Shown here one piece after another: positions 1 to 9,212 of a DNA stretch of 64,000 nucleotides. Origin of the DNA: Sphingobium sp. YR768 (lineage in GTDB: Bacteria > Pseudomonadota > Alphaproteobacteria > Sphingomonadales > Sphingomonadaceae). The first letter of the stretch is position 1. Every line of letters starts with the position of its first letter. The stretch is taken from assembly GCF_900111125.1 (NCBI RefSeq), contig NZ_FOGE01000003.1:62001-126000 (forward strand). Direction: 5' to 3'. Below the pieces are notes generated by a model. It was not told the origin of the DNA and ran no database searches. It saw only the letters and a program-made list of their open reading frames with translations. The translations under genes and the position numbers were made by a program.

Positions 1-321
1 CAGAGCACGACCGGACACATGACCTATCCGGGCTATGAGCATTTCCCCTGGGAATCGCGCACGGTCGCGATCGAGCCGATGACCCGCTTCGCCTTCATAT
101 GGCCGGCGATCGGCGGGGATGAGGCGGCGATCCGCAATGGCGTGCCGGAATGGACGCTGGTCGAATTCCTGCTGGAGCCGATCACGGCGGGCACGCGACT
201 GACCGTGGTCGAAAGCGGTTTCGATGCCGTGCCGGAACCGCGCCGGTCGAATATCCTGCGCTCCAATGAAGGCGGCTGGGCGGAGCAGGTCCAGAATATC
301 CGGCGCTATGTCAGCGGCTGA
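1..321 (+). CDS. SRPBCC (AHSA1-like) domain protein, 3' part
   Basis: The frame is open from the window edge, so only the last 106 residues are present and the start lies upstream. The visible part has the order typical of the C-terminal half of an SRPBCC/AHSA1 domain: a TYPGYEHFPWESR stretch, strands containing FIWPA and WTLVEFLLEP, then a final amphipathic helix with GGWAEQVQNIRRYV. Such proteins bind hydrophobic ligands; no catalytic role can be assigned. The last codons overlap the start of the ArsR-type gene by 14 nt, so the two are translationally coupled. ArsR plus SRPBCC pairs are a common bacterial arrangement. Family assignment is fairly secure, function unknown. Confidence 0.75.
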   Translation, partial: QSTTGHMTYPGYEHFPWESRTVAIEPMTRFAFIWPAIGGDEAAIRNGVPEWTLVEFLLEPITAGTRLTVVESGFDAVPEPRRSNILRSNEGGWAEQVQNIRRYVSG

Positions 322-649
322 ACCGGCCTCGCTCTTTTCCGCATTGGGTGATTCGACCCGGCTGGGGCTGGTCCGGCGCCTGTCCGATGGCCGGGAACGG
401 TCGATCGTACAACTGGGCGACGGACTGCCGATGAGCAGGCAGGCGGTTGCGAAGCATCTGGACGTGCTGCATGGCGCGGGGCTGGTCCATCGCCGCCGCA
501 GCGGGCGGGAGGTGCATTATGCGCTGCGGCGCGACGCGATCGAGGCGGCACGCCACTGGCTGGGCGAAGTGAGCGCCCAGTGGGACGGCACGCTCGCCCG
601 GCTCAAGGCCATGGTGGAGGAAGGGAACCGGCAAGGCCCCCTACCCTGA
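308..649 (+). CDS. ArsR-family winged-helix transcriptional regulator
   Basis: A 113-residue protein made of a single winged-helix domain. Residues 10-25 (FSALGDSTRLGLVRRL) are the typical ArsR opening. Residues 40-60 hold the recognition helix (LPMSRQAVAKHLDVLHGAGLV), followed by a beta-wing at about 61-74. The cysteine pair of metal-sensing ArsR proteins (ELCVC type) is absent, so metal sensing is unlikely. I chose the ATG at 308 because it gives the normal N-terminus and overlaps the end of the SRPBCC gene; a longer frame from 224 would add 28 residues that do not resemble the family. It probably regulates its own operon with the SRPBCC protein. Confidence 0.85.
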   Translation: MSAAEPASLFSALGDSTRLGLVRRLSDGRERSIVQLGDGLPMSRQAVAKHLDVLHGAGLVHRRRSGREVHYALRRDAIEAARHWLGEVSAQWDGTLARLKAMVEEGNRQGPLP

Positions 650-655
650 TATTAA

Positions 656-1069
656 TTAGTTCGGCGTGGCGGCGCGTGCGTCCTGCCCGTCACCTTCCGG
701 CGCGGCGATGATGTCGCGGGTGGTGCTGCCCTTGTCGACCACTTCGGTCGCCGGATCACCGGCCGAGGAGCGGATGCCGGCAGCCGCATTGGCGCGCCCG
801 GCGGCGGTCAGCGCAGCGGTTTCACCCGCGCTGCGGGCGGCGGGGCCGCCGAACATCGCCTGCATCGCTTCACTGCGCGAATCGACCGCAGCGGCGGCCG
901 GGGTGCCCGGCGCCGGCGGCACGAGCGCGAAATCGGGCGGCACGACCAGCGGTGCCTGACGCGAGACGGCGAATTCATCGGGGCGCGCGCGGTTGAACAG
1001 GCCACCGCCGCCGCCACAGGCGGACAGGGATGCAACAAGGCCAGCGGCGAGGATCAGGTTACGCTTCAC
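656..1069 (-). CDS. DUF3035-type small lipoprotein
   Basis: A 137-residue predicted lipoprotein. The N-terminus has a lysine/arginine n-region, a hydrophobic stretch and the lipobox L-S-A-C (residues 15-18), followed by glycines. The mature part contains an FAVSRQAPLVVPPDFALVPP stretch typical of alphaproteobacterial DUF3035 proteins, whose function is unknown. The start is a GTG at 1069 that overlaps the stop of lspA as GTGA, so translation is coupled to the signal peptidase that would process this protein. A longer frame reaching 1186 is open, but its extra 39 residues lie inside lspA and do not look like a signal sequence. Confidence 0.8.
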   Translation of the reverse strand: MKRNLILAAGLVASLSACGGGGGLFNRARPDEFAVSRQAPLVVPPDFALVPPAPGTPAAAAVDSRSEAMQAMFGGPAARSAGETAALTAAGRANAAAGIRSSAGDPATEVVDKGSTTRDIIAAPEGDGQDARAATPN

Positions 1070-1578
1070 TTCAAAGTCTCCGTCTTTGCGCTCTTGTCGC
1101 GCAGCAGCAGCGCCCGCGCAAGCAGGATCAACACGCCGATCGTGATGGCGGCGTCCGCCAGGTTGAAAATCAGGAAAGGCCGCCATTCGCCGAAATGCAA
1201 ATCCGCATAATCAACGACATAGCCCAGCCGGATGCGATCCACGATATTGCCGATCGCCCCGCCCAGCACCATGCCCAGCGCCGCGACATCCTGCCGCGCG
1301 CGCTCCCGCCACATCCACACGCCCACAAAGGCGGCGATCAGAAAGGTCATGCCGACCAGCGCCCAGCGCGCCATATCGGTATCGGCATGGAAGAAGCCCA
1401 TGGAAACACCACGATTTTCCAGCCAGCGCAGGCGGAAGATCGGCAATATCTCGATCCCCTCGTCCAGCCGGCTCTTGAGCGCCAGCGGATAGGTGACGGT
1501 ATATTTGACGAGCTGGTCCAGCGCGAGCGTCACGATCGCGACGGTCAGCCCCAGCGGGCGATGATTGATGGCAGCCAT
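1066..1578 (-). CDS. lspA: lipoprotein signal peptidase (signal peptidase II)
   Basis: A 170-residue inner-membrane aspartic protease that cleaves prolipoprotein signal peptides before the lipidated cysteine. Four hydrophobic segments are visible (about 10-30, 68-90, 100-115, 137-158). The family motif GGAIGNIVDR lies at 107-116. The two expected catalytic aspartates are D123 in VVDYADL and D142 in FNLADAA. Length matches the family. The next gene downstream, overlapping by 4 nt, encodes a lipoprotein. ileS lies upstream on the same strand, a common neighbour of lspA, but here with a 244-nt gap containing a repeat pair. Confidence 0.96.
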   Translation of the reverse strand: MAAINHRPLGLTVAIVTLALDQLVKYTVTYPLALKSRLDEGIEILPIFRLRWLENRGVSMGFFHADTDMARWALVGMTFLIAAFVGVWMWRERARQDVAALGMVLGGAIGNIVDRIRLGYVVDYADLHFGEWRPFLIFNLADAAITIGVLILLARALLLRDKSAKTETLK

Positions 1579-1736
1579 GGAAGATCAGCCCGCAGTCAGG
1601 GGAAAGGCGGATGACGCCGTGGAAAGCAAGAACCCGTCGGAAACCGTCATTGTCATCCCGTTCATTCAAGTGCGACCATTTTGCTGCGCTATACCCAAGG
1701 GCCTGCGCGCAGGACAGGGAGAAGTTTGCCGGCTAC

Positions 1737-1812
1737 GTGCTCCTGCGACAGCAGGAGCCCAGGGTCGAACGAAATGCCACGCATCCTGGGCTCCTGCCTT
1801 CGCAGGAGCACG
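1737..1812. repeat. REP doublet, family 1 copy a
   Basis: Two roughly 27-nt arms in inverted orientation. Each is itself an imperfect palindrome with core GTGCTCCTGCG, a 3-nt loop and GCAGGAGCCCAGG. The arms are separated by about 20 nt. The same doublet recurs in the ribF-folA, folA-purK and TRIC-M20 gaps. It occupies the ileS-lspA gap and looks like a REP/BIME-type element, possibly also a structured transcript. Confidence 0.75.
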
Positions 1813-1822
1813 TCACATCCAG

Positions 1823-4678
1823 CTACGCCTTCAGCACATCGTCGCAGCGGTTGCAGAGCGTGCCGTCTTCCTCGACCTCCGGCAACAGGCGCCAGCAGCG
1901 GCCGCATTTGTGCCAGTCGCTGGGCTTGACGATGATGCCGTCGCCCACGCCCATTTCGATCCGGGCGACGATAGCGATTTCGGCGAAGTTCACACCGTCG
2001 CTGGGCAGCATTTCGCCCATGGTGACGTCGGCTTCCAGACTGGAGCGGATCACCTTTTCACGGCGGAACGGTTCGATCGCCTCGTTCACCTGTTCGCGCT
2101 GGTAGCGCAGTTCGCCCCATTTGTCGTTCAGATGGCTGTTGATCCAGTGATGATCGACTTCCGGCCATTCGAGGAAATGGACGCTATCCTCGTCATTTGG
2201 GAAGCGGCTTTGCCAGACTTCCTCAGCGGTGAAAGGGATGATCGGCGCGACATAGCGGACCAGCGCATGGAACAGCGTATCGAGCAACGTGCGATAGGCG
2301 CGACGCTTGGGATCGCTCTTTGCATCGCAATAGAGGCAATCCTTGCGGATATCGAAGAAGAAGGCGCTGAGGTCGCTGTTCGCGAAGTCGAAGATCGCGC
2401 GGGTGTAGCGGCTGAATTCCAGCCAGTTCTCGCTCTTCGCCGCCTTGTCCACCACGGCGCGCAGCTCCGCGTCGAGCTGAGCCAGACGGTGGAGCATATA
2501 GCGCTCCAGCTCCGGCATGTCGGCATAGGACACCGCTTCCGTCTCTTCATCATAGTCGGAAAGAGCGCCCAGCATGTAGCGGAATGTATTGCGCAATTTG
2601 CGATAGGCGTCGGACGATCCGGCGAGCACTTCCTTGCCAATGCGCACGTCATCGAAATAGTCGGTGCTGGCGACCCAGACGCGCAGGATGTCCGCGCCGC
2701 TCTCGCTCATGATCTTGAGCGGATCGACGACATTGCCCAGCGACTTGGACATTTTCTTGCCCGTGCCGTCCAGCGCGAAGCCATGGGTCAGCACCGCGCC
2801 ATAGGGCGCACGGCCGCGCGTGCCGCAGCTTTCCAGCAGCGAGGACTGGAACCAGCCGCGATGCTGGTCCGACCCCTCGATATAGAGGTCGGCGCGCGTC
2901 CCTTCGCCATAGCGGCCCTCGACCACGAAGCTGTGGGTCGAACCTGAATCGAACCAGACGTCGAGAATGTCGTTCACGACCTCATAGTCGTTGAGGTCAT
3001 AATCGGGACCGAGCAGCGCCTGATGATCCGCGCCGAACCATGCGTCCGCACCCGCGCCCCTGAACGCTTCGATGATGCGGGCATTGACTGCCGGATCAAC
3101 CAGATATTGCCCACTCTTGCGATGGACATAGAGGGCGATCGGTACGCCCCAGGCGCGCTGGCGGCTGATCACCCAGTCGGGGCGGCCTTCCACCATCGAA
3201 CGGATGCGGTTGGTCGACCGCTCCGGCACCCAGCGGGTCTGCTCGATCGCGTCGAGCGCGATTTCGCGCAGCGTCGGGCCGTTGCCCGTGACGATCGGGG
3301 TCGGCATCACGCCGCCATCCACATCGGCCAGCACGGCTTCCTGTGGTTTATCCATCGGGATGAACCATTGCGGGGTGCAGCGATAGATGATGCGCGCCTT
3401 CGACCGCCAGCTATGCGGATAGCTATGGCGGAAGTCGCTGGCGCTCAGCAATGCGCCGGCCGCGCGCAGATCGGTGCAGATCGGGCCTTCGGGACCGTTG
3501 AACTTGGTGTTGATGACGCTGCCCTGCCCGGCCAGCCAGTCCCAGTCGTCGCGATAGAAGCCCGCATCATTGACCGCGAAGACCGGATCGATGCCCAGCT
3601 TCTTGCAGGCGAGGAAATCCTCCTCACCATGGTCGGGCGCCATATGGACGAGGCCGGTGCCCGCATCGGTCGTGACATGATCGGCCGGCAGCAGCGGACG
3701 CGGCCTGGCGAAGAAGCCGCCCAGCGCGTGCATCGGGTGACGGGCGATCGCGCCGGCGAGGTCGGTGCCTTTGCCGCGCCATTTAACCACAGGCGTTTCC
3801 AACCGCTGACCAAGAAGCCGCGTGAATACGGCATCGTTCAACGAAAGTTCGCTCGCAACGAGGATCGACTTACCGAGTTCGGGAACGTCGAAGAGGACGT
3901 AATCAATCTCTTCCCCATAAGCGATCGCCTGATTGACAGGGATCGTCCACGGGGTCGTCGTCCAGATCACCGCATAAGCGCCGACCAGTTCCGGCGCGTT
4001 CGGCGCTTCGACAATCTCGAACGCCACGTCGATCTGGGTCGAGGTGACGTCCTCATATTCCACTTCCGCCTCGGCCAGCGCGGTCTTTTCGACCGGGGAC
4101 CACATGACGGGCTTGGCGCCGCGATAGAGCTGGCCGCTTTCCGCGAACTTCAGCAATTCGCCCACGATCGTCGCTTCGGCATCGAATTTCATGGTCAGAT
4201 AGGGATCGGCCCAATCACCCATCACGCCCAGACGCTTGAACTGATCCTTCTGCACGCCCACCCATTTGTCGGCATAGGCGCGGCACTGGGCGCGGAATTC
4301 GGCGGCGGGCACCTCATCCTTGTTCAGCTTCTTCTTGCGATATTCCTCCTCGATCTTCCATTCGATCGGCAGGCCGTGGCAATCCCAGCCGGGCACGTAA
4401 GGCGCATCCTTGCCCAGCAGCGACTGGCTGCGGACGATGATGTCCTTCAACACCTTGTTCATCGCATGGCCCATGTGGATGTCGCCATTGGCGTAGGGCG
4501 GGCCATCATGCAGGATAAAGCGTTCGCGGCCGGCACGCTTCTCGCGCAGCTTGCCATAGAGGTCCATCGCCTCCCACTTCGCCGCAATGGCCGGTTCCTT
4601 CTGCGCAAGGCCCGCCTTCATCGGGAAGTCGGTGACGGGCAGGAAGACGGTGGATTTATAGTCAGGTGCGTCGGTCAT
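1823..4678 (-). CDS. ileS: isoleucine--tRNA ligase
   Basis: A 951-residue class I aminoacyl-tRNA synthetase that charges tRNA-Ile. The HIGH-type motif is HMGH at residues 68-71, within the ILHDGPPYANGDIHMGH region. The KMSKS loop is at about 642-646 (GKKMSKSLGN). The CP1 editing domain lies between them, with the VIWTTTPWT stretch typical of IleS. The C-terminus has a four-cysteine zinc knuckle (CGRCW ... CNRC), as in the bacterial long form. Length is normal. The start ATG at 4678 gives the usual N-terminus. It is flanked by repeats on both sides, so it probably has its own transcript together with or separate from lspA. Confidence 0.97.
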   Translation of the reverse strand: MTDAPDYKSTVFLPVTDFPMKAGLAQKEPAIAAKWEAMDLYGKLREKRAGRERFILHDGPPYANGDIHMGHAMNKVLKDIIVRSQSLLGKDAPYVPGWDCHGLPIEWKIEEEYRKKKLNKDEVPAAEFRAQCRAYADKWVGVQKDQFKRLGVMGDWADPYLTMKFDAEATIVGELLKFAESGQLYRGAKPVMWSPVEKTALAEAEVEYEDVTSTQIDVAFEIVEAPNAPELVGAYAVIWTTTPWTIPVNQAIAYGEEIDYVLFDVPELGKSILVASELSLNDAVFTRLLGQRLETPVVKWRGKGTDLAGAIARHPMHALGGFFARPRPLLPADHVTTDAGTGLVHMAPDHGEEDFLACKKLGIDPVFAVNDAGFYRDDWDWLAGQGSVINTKFNGPEGPICTDLRAAGALLSASDFRHSYPHSWRSKARIIYRCTPQWFIPMDKPQEAVLADVDGGVMPTPIVTGNGPTLREIALDAIEQTRWVPERSTNRIRSMVEGRPDWVISRQRAWGVPIALYVHRKSGQYLVDPAVNARIIEAFRGAGADAWFGADHQALLGPDYDLNDYEVVNDILDVWFDSGSTHSFVVEGRYGEGTRADLYIEGSDQHRGWFQSSLLESCGTRGRAPYGAVLTHGFALDGTGKKMSKSLGNVVDPLKIMSESGADILRVWVASTDYFDDVRIGKEVLAGSSDAYRKLRNTFRYMLGALSDYDEETEAVSYADMPELERYMLHRLAQLDAELRAVVDKAAKSENWLEFSRYTRAIFDFANSDLSAFFFDIRKDCLYCDAKSDPKRRAYRTLLDTLFHALVRYVAPIIPFTAEEVWQSRFPNDEDSVHFLEWPEVDHHWINSHLNDKWGELRYQREQVNEAIEPFRREKVIRSSLEADVTMGEMLPSDGVNFAEIAIVARIEMGVGDGIIVKPSDWHKCGRCWRLLPEVEEDGTLCNRCDDVLKA

Positions 4679-4698
4679 GGGTGTCCGTGCAAGTCTCT

Positions 4699-4815
4699 AT
4701 GATCCGTTCGCCCTGAGCGAAGTCGAAGGGCCGGCCCGAGTGGAACGAGGGCTTGCGCAAAGGCCTCGACTTCGCTCGGCCCTGTGTCTCGACTTCGCTC
4801 GACACGAACGGGAAA
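4699..4815. repeat. palindromic repeat cluster, family 2-like
   Basis: Most of the 152-nt gap between ribF and ileS is made of imperfect inverted repeats built from CCGTTCG...GAGCGAAGTCGA and its complement TCGACTTCGCTC, including two tandem copies of CTCGACTTCGCTCG. It resembles the intergenic repeats at 9004, 24330 and 36602 but is more degenerate. Confidence 0.6.
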
Positions 4816-4830
4816 TGTGGAAGCGTCGCC

Positions 4831-5757
4831 CTACGCGAGCCGGGGCGTTCCCGCAAGGATTTGCCGCGCATCCTCGCAATCGCGGGCGATGCCGGCCATC
4901 AGCGCGTCGAGCCCGTCATATTTCACCTCGCCATGCAGATAGCGGATCAGCTGCACTTCGATCGCCTGATCATAAAGGCTTTCGGCGAAATCGAAGAAAT
5001 GCGGCTCCAGCAATTCCTTGGGCGGATCGAAGCTGGGGCGGATGCCCAGGTTCGCGGCCCCATCCAGCACCCGCCCGTTCGGCAGCAACCCGCGCACGAC
5101 ATAAATGCCATAGGCCGGACGCAGATATGGCCCCATATCGATATTGGCGGTCGGGAAACCGATGGTGCGGCCCAGCTTGTCGCCATGCTGCACCATCCCC
5201 TCGATCGCGAAGGGGCGGGTCAGCAGGCGCGTGGCCGTGTCGCAATCGCCCGCCTGTAGCGCGGCGCGGATGCGGCTGGAGGAAATCACCCCCTCCCCGT
5301 CCATGACCGGGGCGATCGCCTCTGCCGACAGGCCGAACTGGCCGAAGCTGTCGATCGTGCCGCTGCGCCCCTTGCCAAAGGTGAAGTCCTGCCCGGTGAC
5401 GACGGCAGCGACGCCCATCTGATCTGTGAGCAGCCGGACATAGGCGGCGGCATCCAGCGCGGCCAGCTCCGGCGTGAAGTCGAACACCAGCATGGCGTCC
5501 GCCCCGGCGCGGGCGAACAGCGCGGCGCGCTGGTCCAGCGTGGTCAGGCGAAAGCTGGGCGTATCGGGCCGGAACAGGCGCATCGGATGCGGATCGAAGG
5601 TGGCGACGATGGCCGGGCGCCCTTCGGCCCGGGCGCGATCGATCGCACGACCGACCACCGCCTGATGGCCCGCATGAAATCCGTCGAAATTGCCCAGCGC
5701 CATGACGCTCCCGCGCAGAGGAGCGGGGATCGGGGCGCCGCTAGAAAGCCGCTCCAT
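4831..5757 (-). CDS. ribF: bifunctional riboflavin kinase / FAD synthetase
   Basis: A 308-residue enzyme that converts riboflavin to FMN and FMN to FAD. The N-terminal FAD synthetase domain begins with the nucleotidyl-transferase motif GNFDGFHAGH (22-31) and continues with ATFDPHPMRLF. The C-terminal riboflavin kinase domain has LGRTIGFPTANI and a GxANLGIRPSF stretch, then the ending LYDQAIEVQLIRYLHGEVKYDGLDAL that is typical of RibF. Length is normal. It lies upstream of ileS in the same orientation, a frequent order in proteobacteria. I see no FMN riboswitch upstream; the gap to folA is filled by a repeat doublet. Confidence 0.96.
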   Translation of the reverse strand: MERLSSGAPIPAPLRGSVMALGNFDGFHAGHQAVVGRAIDRARAEGRPAIVATFDPHPMRLFRPDTPSFRLTTLDQRAALFARAGADAMLVFDFTPELAALDAAAYVRLLTDQMGVAAVVTGQDFTFGKGRSGTIDSFGQFGLSAEAIAPVMDGEGVISSSRIRAALQAGDCDTATRLLTRPFAIEGMVQHGDKLGRTIGFPTANIDMGPYLRPAYGIYVVRGLLPNGRVLDGAANLGIRPSFDPPKELLEPHFFDFAESLYDQAIEVQLIRYLHGEVKYDGLDALMAGIARDCEDARQILAGTPRLA

Positions 5758-5801
5758 GGCGCGCCTATAGGGGGGTGGGCCGGGCGTGGCAATGGACCAC
5801 C

Positions 5802-5880
5802 GTGCTCCTGCGAAAGCAGGAGCCCAGGCTTCCGGACGCAGCGCTTGCCGCCCTAGGCTCCTGCTTGCGCAGTAGCACGG
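5802..5880. repeat. REP doublet, family 1 copy b
   Basis: Inverted pair of arms with the core GTGCTCCTGCGAAAGCAGGA and its complement. It fills most of the 128-nt gap between folA and ribF. The second arm is slightly decayed (TAGGCTCC, GCAGTAGC). Confidence 0.7.
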
Positions 5881-5885
5881 GATTG

Positions 5886-7537
<1,652 letters not shown>

Positions 7538-7551
7538 GGGCCTTCTATCTA

Positions 7552-8037
7552 TCAGTCTTCGACGGTTTCGGCGACGGCGTCGGTCTGGCGGGCGCGCCAG
7601 GCGTCGAGCCGATCGGCCAGAGCCGCGTCATTGGTGGCAAGGATGGCGGCGGCCAGCAGCCCCGCATTGATCGCGCCGGGCTTGCCGATGGCCAGCGTGG
7701 CGACCGGGATGCCGCCGGGCATCTGGACGATGGAGAGCAGCGAATCCATGCCCTTCAACGCTTTGGATTCGACCGGCACGCCCAGCACCGGCAGGCGGGT
7801 CATCGATGCGGTCATGCCGGGCAGATGCGCCGCCCCGCCAGCGCCGGCGATGATCACCTTCAGGCCGCGCGAGACCGCGCCGCTGGCATAATCATAAAGG
7901 CGCTGCGGGGTGCGGTGGGCGGACACCACCTTGCATTCATGCGCGACGCCCAGCGCGTCCAGCGTTTCGGCGGCGTGGCGCATGGTTTCCCAGTCGGACC
8001 GCGAACCCATGATGATGCCGACGTCGATTGCGCTCAT
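7552..8037 (-). CDS. purE: 5-(carboxyamino)imidazole ribonucleotide mutase
   Basis: A 161-residue class I PurE that converts N5-CAIR to CAIR. The motif [10 protein letters not shown] near the N-terminus and [15 protein letters not shown] hold the substrate-binding Ser/Asp and the catalytic His. [26 protein letters not shown] segment is diagnostic. The ATG at 8037 gives the [12 protein letters not shown] start; a longer frame to 8115 is open but adds no family sequence. First gene of the purEK operon. Confidence 0.97.
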   Translation of the reverse strand: MSAIDVGIIMGSRSDWETMRHAAETLDALGVAHECKVVSAHRTPQRLYDYASGAVSRGLKVIIAGAGGAAHLPGMTASMTRLPVLGVPVESKALKGMDSLLSIVQMPGGIPVATLAIGKPGAINAGLLAAAILATNDAALADRLDAWRARQTDAVAETVED

Positions 8038-8126
8038 GGCCTTGATACTTTCCCCTGATGGCCCGGAAAGCCCTAATATCCCGAAGAACAGGCCCCTTAG
8101 CGAGCGGGTCGCCAAGGGGCAATGTT

Positions 8127-8263
8127 AATCCTCCCCTTTCAGGGGAGGTGGCGCGCGAAGCGCGACGGAGGGGGTAGGCGGCCGGACGCGAGATAGCGTT
8201 TGCCGCTCGCCCCCTCCACCATTTGCGATGCAAATGGTCCCCCTCCCCGTTCCGGGGAGGATT
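8127..8263. repeat. long imperfect palindrome, family 3
   Basis: A roughly 137-nt inverted repeat with outer arms AATCCTCCCCTTTCAGGGGA and its near complement, and inner segments GGAGGGGGTAGGC and CCCCCTCCACC. It fills most of the gap between gpmA and purE, and its right end touches the gpmA stop codon (8263-8265). A short related hairpin lies just after sppA near 11111-11139. Confidence 0.7.
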
Positions 8264-8949
8264 TACCGTTCCGACAGATAATAGCGGTCGATGGCGGTCA
8301 GATCGTCGGCCAGGTCATAGACGATCGGCTGACCGGTCGGGATTTCCAGTTCGGTGATTTCATCGTCGGGAATGTTCGACAGATGCTTCACCAGCGCGCG
8401 CAGCGAATTGCCATGGGCGGAAATGACGACGCGCTTGCCGGCCTTCAGGTCGGGCGCGATGACCGATTCCCAATAGGGCAACACGCGGGCGATCGTGTCC
8501 TTCAGGCTTTCGGTCGACGGGATCGGGATGCCGGCATAGCGGCGGTCGGCCGCCAGATCGAATTCGCTGCCCGCTTCCAGCACCGGCGGCGGAATGTCGA
8601 AGCTGCGGCGCCAGATCTTCACCTGCGCGTCGCCATGCTTGGCCGCCGTCTCCGCCTTGTTCAGGCCCGTGAGGCCGCCATAATGGCGTTCATTCAGGCG
8701 CCAGTCCTTTTCGACCGGCAGCCACAGCCGCCCCATTTCCTCCAGCACCAGATTGAGCGTCTTGATCGCTCGGCTCTGAACCGAGGTATAGCATTGGTCG
8801 AAATCCAGCCCCTTTTCCTTCAGCAGGCGGCCGGCGGCGCGCGCCTCTTCCACACCCTTTTCGGTCACATCGACGTCCCACCAGCCGGTGAAGCGGTTTT
8901 CCAGATTCCAGGCCGACTGGCCGTGACGGATAAGGACGAGAGTGGGCAT
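8263..8949 (-). CDS. gpmA: 2,3-bisphosphoglycerate-dependent phosphoglycerate mutase
   Basis: A 228-residue dPGM of glycolysis that interconverts 2- and 3-phosphoglycerate through a phosphohistidine. The phospho-acceptor is H9 in the RHGQSAWN motif, followed by [15 protein letters not shown]. The second catalytic histidine is in [17 protein letters not shown]. The [17 protein letters not shown] stretch is specific to dPGM. It starts at the ATG at 8949; the open frame continues 15 codons upstream without family similarity. The C-terminus is coded right up to a repeat element. Confidence 0.96.
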   Translation of the reverse strand: MPTLVLIRHGQSAWNLENRFTGWWDVDVTEKGVEEARAAGRLLKEKGLDFDQCYTSVQSRAIKTLNLVLEEMGRLWLPVEKDWRLNERHYGGLTGLNKAETAAKHGDAQVKIWRRSFDIPPPVLEAGSEFDLAADRRYAGIPIPSTESLKDTIARVLPYWESVIAPDLKAGKRVVISAHGNSLRALVKHLSNIPDDEITELEIPTGQPIVYDLADDLTAIDRYYLSER

Positions 8950-9003
8950 AGGGCGCGTCTCCTGCACAAGTGCGGACAATGGGTGCACGACCACTCCTCC
9001 CTA

Positions 9004-9068
9004 TCCGTTCGCCCTGAGCCTGTCGAAGGGCGTTGCGCGCGCCCTTCGACAGGCTCAGGGCGAACGGA
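9004..9068. repeat. palindromic repeat, family 2 (9-nt spacer GTTGCGCGC)
   Basis: A near-perfect inverted repeat with 28-nt arms beginning TCCGTTCGCCCTGAGCCTGT and an asymmetric spacer GTTGCGCGC. It sits between the divergent gpmA and sppA genes. Similar elements occur at 17133, 26377 and 36602. Confidence 0.8.
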
Positions 9069-9212
9069 GCCAGGACGGCTTCGCCATGCATGGCTTCCCA
9101 TAACGGGCAAAATCCTGCGCGCAAGCCTTGCGAGCGGTCGCGCGACGCCCACATTGCAGTCGATCCGTCGATACGATAGCCGTTGGCAGACGAAGGAAAA
9201 GGAAGCAGCAAC

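Noticed and set aside
9183..9212. Ten extra N-terminal residues for SppA from a TTG at 9183
   Set aside because: The TTG at 9213 has a better-placed ribosome site and gives the normal family N-terminus; the extra segment would cover that site.
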